From Streptomyces iconiensis (GTDB lineage: Bacteria > Actinomycetota > Actinomycetes > Streptomycetales > Streptomycetaceae): DNA of 64,000 bases. The translations under genes and the position numbers were made by a program. Below, piece after piece: positions 60,643-64,000 of this stretch; the first letter of the stretch is position 1, and the number at the start of each line of letters is the position of its first letter. Below the pieces are notes generated by a model. It saw only the letters and a list, made by a program, of their open reading frames with translations, did not search any database and was not told the DNA's origin. The DNA is taken from contig NZ_JANCPR020000013.1 in assembly GCF_028657195.3 (NCBI RefSeq), forward strand, positions 124,001 to 188,000. Reading direction: 5' to 3'.

Positions 60643-62016
60643 TCAGAGCCTGTTCAGGCCGAGTTCGCCGCGCCGGCGGTGGCCGTGGAGCGCGCAGAGG
60701 GTGGCGGTGGTGACCAGTACGGCGCTCGCGGTGCCCCACGCCGCGTAGAAGCCGGTCAGGCCCAGCGGCTCGGAACGCCGGGGGTCGGTCTCGCCAGCGG
60801 GGTCGTGGAAGACCCGCATCCGGTCGCCCTCGGCAGCGCCGTCGCACGGGCTGAGGCTGAGCCCGCCGCCGTCCGTTCCCGGGGTCCCCCCGGGTGTGCG
60901 CAGCTCGCAGCGGGGGCCGCCCTTGGCCTGGTGGCGCACCTCGGTCACCTCCACCGTCACCCACCGGCCCCGGTCCAGGAGCGCGGAGGTGGAGAACCCG
61001 CTCCAGGCGATGCCCACCAGGGCGATCCCGGTGAAGACGACGAGAACGAGGTAGCGGCGGCGCGGGCCGTAGTGCGCCAGCTCCAGCAGAAGGGCCAGGA
61101 GATACAGCGCGGTGAGCGCCGTCAGCGTCCAGAAGAGGCCCTCGCCCGTGCCGAAGGCCCGGCCGGAGAAGGCCGTCACACCCGTGAGGCCACAGCCGAG
61201 CAGTGCCCCGGCCACCGCGAGGACGACGGCGCGTGCGCGCGAGACGGTACGCAGCCGGGCGCTCAGCCGGGTGCTGAGCCGGTGCGGCGCCGCGGGCTCG
61301 GAGCCGAGGCCGCCGAAGAGCGCGGCCCGGGGATCGGCGGGCGCCACCCGCCGCGGGTGCGCCGCGCCGCCGCCCTTGCCCAGGTGGGCGGCACCGGGGC
61401 GGTCCCCACCGGGGTGGATGGCGCCGGGGCCGACGGCACCGGCGCGGAGGGCCCAACCGGTGCCCGTGCCCGGCCTGTTGCGGCGGGCCTTCCGCATCCC
61501 CGTACAGCCGGCGGCGGTCAGTACGGCGGCCCACAGCAGGAAGGTGCCGTAGAGGGTGGGGTCGGGTTCCTCGTAGGGGTCGGTCTTGGACGCCTCGACG
61601 AGTCCGGCGGCGAGGAAGAGGAACGCGAGGGCGAGTGCCAGCGTGGAGAGGGAGATCCAGGCGGCGCGCAGCCCGCGCAGAGCGCGCTGGTCGGCGTTGC
61701 CGGGACCGCCGTACGCCGCCAGCCGCCGCTGTCTGTCCCGGCTTCTGAGCCCCAGCAGCACCAGCAGGGCGCACGCGGCGGCGACGGTGGCGGCGCCGAT
61801 CACCAGGGAGAGCTTCGCGCTCGTACCGTCGGGACGGCCGGCGTGCACATGGTCGTAGATCCCCGAGGCGACGAATCCGGCGCCCGCGCACACACCCACG
61901 AGCAGCGCGGTGCGCGCGGCCAGTTCCCTGCCCGCCAGCTCGGCGCGGAGCAACTCCCGTACTCCGTACGCGAGTTCACGCTCGCCCGGCTGGCCGCTCC
62001 GGACCGTGCCCACCAT
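60643..62016 (-). CDS. Multi-spanning membrane protein of unknown function
   Basis: The 457-residue protein has roughly seven or eight hydrophobic segments and one soluble region between the last two (about residues 355-420: GRWVTVEVTEVRHQAKGG, LRTPGGTPGTDGG, DRMRVFHDPAGETDPR). That soluble region resembles DUF3592-type domains. A Gly/Ala/His/Arg-rich cytosolic loop sits at about 185-245. It is flanked by unrelated genes. Function unknown. Confidence 0.75.
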   Translation of the reverse strand: MVGTVRSGQPGERELAYGVRELLRAELAGRELAARTALLVGVCAGAGFVASGIYDHVHAGRPDGTSAKLSLVIGAATVAAACALLVLLGLRSRDRQRRLAAYGGPGNADQRALRGLRAAWISLSTLALALAFLFLAAGLVEASKTDPYEEPDPTLYGTFLLWAAVLTAAGCTGMRKARRNRPGTGTGWALRAGAVGPGAIHPGGDRPGAAHLGKGGGAAHPRRVAPADPRAALFGGLGSEPAAPHRLSTRLSARLRTVSRARAVVLAVAGALLGCGLTGVTAFSGRAFGTGEGLFWTLTALTALYLLALLLELAHYGPRRRYLVLVVFTGIALVGIAWSGFSTSALLDRGRWVTVEVTEVRHQAKGGPRCELRTPGGTPGTDGGGLSLSPCDGAAEGDRMRVFHDPAGETDPRRSEPLGLTGFYAAWGTASAVLVTTATLCALHGHRRRGELGLNRL

Positions 62017-62050
62017 GTGCTCGTCCCCCGTTACGCACGTCGGCGCCGTT

Positions 62051-62599
62051 TCACCACGTCTCAGGGTTCCAGAGGGAGGCGCGGCGCAGGGACTGGGGGC
62101 AGTGGCGGTAGACCTCGTCGATCTCGACGAGCAGCGCGAGCTGGGGGCGCTGCCCCTTGACCTTCATCTCCTCGAAGAACGGCGCGTCACGCAGGACGCG
62201 TGCCCTGCCGTTGACGCGGAGGACGTCGGTGCTGCCGGGGACGAGATGGAGGAGGCCGACGTGCGGGTTGTCGAGGACGTTGCGGAAGCTGTCGCCCCGC
62301 CTGTTGCCCGGGCGGTCGGGCAGCGCGAGGGTCCCGGAGTCGAGTACGTGCGTGAAGCCGGGGGAGCCTCCGCGCGGCGAGGCGTCGCAGTTGCCGTGCG
62401 CGTCGGAGGTGGAGACGAGGCAGAAGGGGGAGTGGGCCAGCATCTCCACGTCCTCGGCCACCAGCCGCTGCCTGACCTTGTCGATCACCAACTGGTGCGG
62501 CCGGCCGAGGATCTCCCGCAGCGCCTCGTGGGAGTCGACCTCGACGAAACCGGAACGGTCGGCGGCGTCGGGTATGGCGGCGGGCGCGGCGTTCGACAA
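62051..62599 (-). CDS. PPOX-type FMN-dependent flavoprotein
   Basis: The 182-residue protein matches the pyridoxamine-phosphate-oxidase-like split-barrel family (MSMEG_1061-type), with HSPFCLVSTSDAHGNCDASP, LALPDRPGNRRGDSFRNVLD and HVGLLHLVPGSTDVLRVNGR, the FMN-binding core. The start is taken as TTG 62599, with GGGAG 7 nt upstream, because no ATG or GTG lies in a suitable place. It is divergent from the siderophore permease gene; the intergenic iron box might affect both. Confidence 0.88.
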   Translation of the reverse strand: MSNAAPAAIPDAADRSGFVEVDSHEALREILGRPHQLVIDKVRQRLVAEDVEMLAHSPFCLVSTSDAHGNCDASPRGGSPGFTHVLDSGTLALPDRPGNRRGDSFRNVLDNPHVGLLHLVPGSTDVLRVNGRARVLRDAPFFEEMKVKGQRPQLALLVEIDEVYRHCPQSLRRASLWNPETW

Positions 62600-62668
62600 G
62601 TGGTGGCTCCCAACTCGGCGCCCGCTCGCGCACAGCCTCCGGGCGGCGACGAGGCGGGCTGATGTCCC

Positions 62669-62686
62669 TGTTAGGGTCACCTTACT
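62669..62686. promoter_or_regulatory. DmdR/IdeR-type iron box (partial)
   Basis: tgttagggtcaccttact contains TTAGG and ACCTTA half-sites close to the Streptomyces iron-box consensus (TTAGG...CTNACCTAA). It lies 85 bp upstream of the siderophore permease, so the operon is probably repressed by iron. Confidence 0.6.
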
Positions 62687-62770
62687 TGAAGGTCCAACAA
62701 GCTCCTCGCGCCCCCGCGAGCGGCCCTGTGCGGAGCACGCGCGGACACCGGAACATGCGAGGAGGGGCAG

Positions 62771-63922
62771 ATGCGAGACGCCGTGGCCTTCCCCCAGCCT
62801 TCGGCCGGGAGGTGCCCCCAACCCGGCCCGCAGGACCCCGACCGCAGGGCCCCGTCCCGGTCGGACACCGGGCACACCGGAACCGGACGGACCGGAATGA
62901 TGCGGCCCGGCGGCTCCCCCGTGCGCCGTGGAGCGCTGCTGCTCGGCCTGCCATTGGCGCTGTGCGCGCTCGTGCTGAGCGTATGGGCCAGCCTCGTGGT
63001 CGGTACCGGGGACGTGTCGGCCGCCGATGTGCTGCACGGGCTCTTCTCGCCCGACCTGTCCGACAAGGGCCAGCTCATCGTCCAGGAGGTCCGGATACCG
63101 CGCACCGTCACGGGGCTGCTGGCCGGGGTCGCGCTCGGGCTCGCGGGGGCCGTGATGCAGGGCGTTGCGCGCAACCCGCTCGCCGACCCCGGCATCCTCG
63201 GCGTCAACGCCGGTGCCTCCGTGGCCGTCGTCCTCGCCATCAGCGTGCTGGGGCTGTCGGCCCCCGCGCAGTTCGTATGGTTCGGCTTCCTCGGCGCCCT
63301 CGTCGCCGCCGTCGTCGTCTACGGGGTCGGTGCGCTCGGCCGCGAGGGCGCAACCCCCGTGAAGCTCGCCCTCGCCGGGGCCGCCATGAGCGCACTGCTC
63401 GGCTCGTTCACGTCGGCCATCCTGCTCACCGACAACAAGACCTTCGACCAGTTCCGCTTCTGGCAGGTGGGCGCCCTCACCGCGCGCGGTACGGACGTGC
63501 TGTGGCAGGTCGGTCCCTTCATCGTGGTCGGCGCCCTCTTCGCGCTGCTCCTCGGGCCGCACCTGAACGCGCTCTCGCTGGGCGACGACCTCGCACGCGG
63601 CCTCGGCCAGCGCGTCGGCCTCGCCCGTATCGCTGCGGCCGTCGCCGTGGTGCTGCTGTGCGGGGGAGCGACGGCTGTCGCCGGGCCCATCGGCTTCGTC
63701 GGCCTGGTCGTACCGCACGCCGCGCGCCTGCTCACGGGCCCCGACTACCGCTGGATCCTGCCCTACAGCGCCGTACTCGCGCCCGTACTGCTGCTCCTCG
63801 CCGACATCGTGGGCCGCGTCATCGCGCCTCCTGGCGAGGTCCAGGTCGGCGTCGTCACGGCCGCCATCGGGGCCGTGCCCTTCATCATCCTCGTCCGCCG
63901 CCGACGGCTGGCCGAGCTGTGA
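62771..63922 (+). CDS. Iron-siderophore ABC permease, FecCD family
   Basis: The 383-residue protein is a FecCD/BtuC-type permease with about nine or ten membrane segments. It includes RIPRTVTGLLAGVALGLAGA, RNPLADPGILGVNAGA, the ATPase-coupling GPIGFVGLVVPHAARLLTG and the C-terminal PPGEVQVGVVTAAIGAVPF. ATG 62771 has GGAGGGG upstream. The first 50 residues are polar and unusual for the family; they include a sequence from the palindromic element at 62790-62820, so ATG 62897 or 62900 may be the functional or ancestral start. Its stop overlaps the next GTG. Confidence 0.9.
   Translation: MRDAVAFPQPSAGRCPQPGPQDPDRRAPSRSDTGHTGTGRTGMMRPGGSPVRRGALLLGLPLALCALVLSVWASLVVGTGDVSAADVLHGLFSPDLSDKGQLIVQEVRIPRTVTGLLAGVALGLAGAVMQGVARNPLADPGILGVNAGASVAVVLAISVLGLSAPAQFVWFGFLGALVAAVVVYGVGALGREGATPVKLALAGAAMSALLGSFTSAILLTDNKTFDQFRFWQVGALTARGTDVLWQVGPFIVVGALFALLLGPHLNALSLGDDLARGLGQRVGLARIAAAVAVVLLCGGATAVAGPIGFVGLVVPHAARLLTGPDYRWILPYSAVLAPVLLLLADIVGRVIAPPGEVQVGVVTAAIGAVPFIILVRRRRLAEL
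62790..62820. repeat. Degenerate palindromic element in the permease 5' end
   Basis: tcccccagccttcggccggg at 62790-62809 is followed by aggtgccccca. The C-run, small GCC/GGC stem and GGTGCCCCCA tail resemble the element in rbsR (39525-39580). It adds residues to the N-terminal tail of the permease. Confidence 0.45.
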
Positions 63923-64000
63923 CGGCCGGACGCGGGGCGACGGCCGCGCCCGTCAGCGCCGAGGACGCCGTACGCGAGGTCGTGCGCGTCCGCCGTTCCC
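63919..64000 (+). CDS. Next gene of the siderophore operon, truncated by the window
   Basis: GTG 63919 overlaps the upstream stop as GTGA and opens a frame of 27 codons to the window end, starting TAGRGATAAPVSAEDAVREV. A second FecCD permease is expected here by operon logic, but too little sequence is visible to prove it. Confidence 0.55.
   Translation, partial: MTAGRGATAAPVSAEDAVREVVRVRRS

Overview
The window is very GC-rich, has G/C-ending codons, many GTG and some TTG starts, tight GTGA/ATGA/TTGA overlaps, and long antisense reading frames created by codon bias. It is typical actinobacterial DNA, almost certainly a Streptomyces or close relative. From memory, the gene order (hexosaminidase, acdH and leucine-degradation genes, agmatinase, fused ABC exporter, ribose operon, recD2, citrate synthase) resembles the SCO27xx stretch of the S. 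coelicolor chromosome; this was not checked. About 52 protein genes were found. No rRNA, tRNA, CRISPR array, transposase or integrase was seen.

Layout, left to right. 1-2.2 kb: a 28-bp tandem repeat and a secreted GH20 hexosaminidase. 2.2-3.1 kb: a DUF4429/SHOCT protein. 3.3-12.5 kb: acyl-CoA catabolism. A leftward operon (methylcrotonyl-CoA carboxylase beta and alpha, HMG-CoA lyase, branched-chain acyl-CoA dehydrogenase) diverges from a TetR repressor, a second acyl-CoA dehydrogenase and a TesB thioesterase; two GTTA-N8-TAAC palindromes lie between. 12.4-17.8 kb: an Erm-type rRNA methylase, a putative phosphatase, an agmatinase-type ureohydrolase, a leaderless XRE regulator and an esterase-like phytase protein. 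18-22 kb: a single-chain four-domain ABC exporter. 22-28 kb: two oxidoreductases, a frameshifted small gene, a Nudix hydrolase, an S37 peptidase and a duplicated-domain secreted protein.

28-34 kb holds an orphan catabolic locus: a LacI regulator with a GNAT and a TIM-barrel isomerase leftward, and a Gfo/Idh/MocA dehydrogenase, a DUF993 protein and a second TIM-barrel isomerase rightward, around a clear LacI-type operator. 34-40.5 kb is a complete ribose operon (rbsR-A-C-B-K-D). recD2, citrate synthase, a copper chaperone with a CsoR-like site, a DedA protein and a small HTH protein follow. 46.5-53.5 kb is a myo-inositol operon (iolC, aldolase-like gene, iolB, iolD, mmsA) behind a palindromic operator. 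53.8-57.5 kb is a three-gene cassette with a WXG100-like N-terminus, whose C-terminal domain is duplicated as a separate membrane-anchored protein; this is the best candidate for an undescribed system. The window ends with a FUSC protein, a VOC protein, a membrane protein, a PPOX flavoprotein and the start of an iron-siderophore permease operon.

A recurring theme is sequence slippage and insertion. Short in-frame repeats expand HMG-CoA lyase, the ABC exporter, an isomerase and IolB. Minisatellites sit in several intergenic regions. A palindromic element with a conserved GGGTGCC-type tail lies inside rbsR and, more degenerate, at the end of the carboxylase alpha gene and the start of the siderophore permease gene. 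Two intergenic regions carry an ECF-like promoter followed by a hairpin and may make small RNAs.
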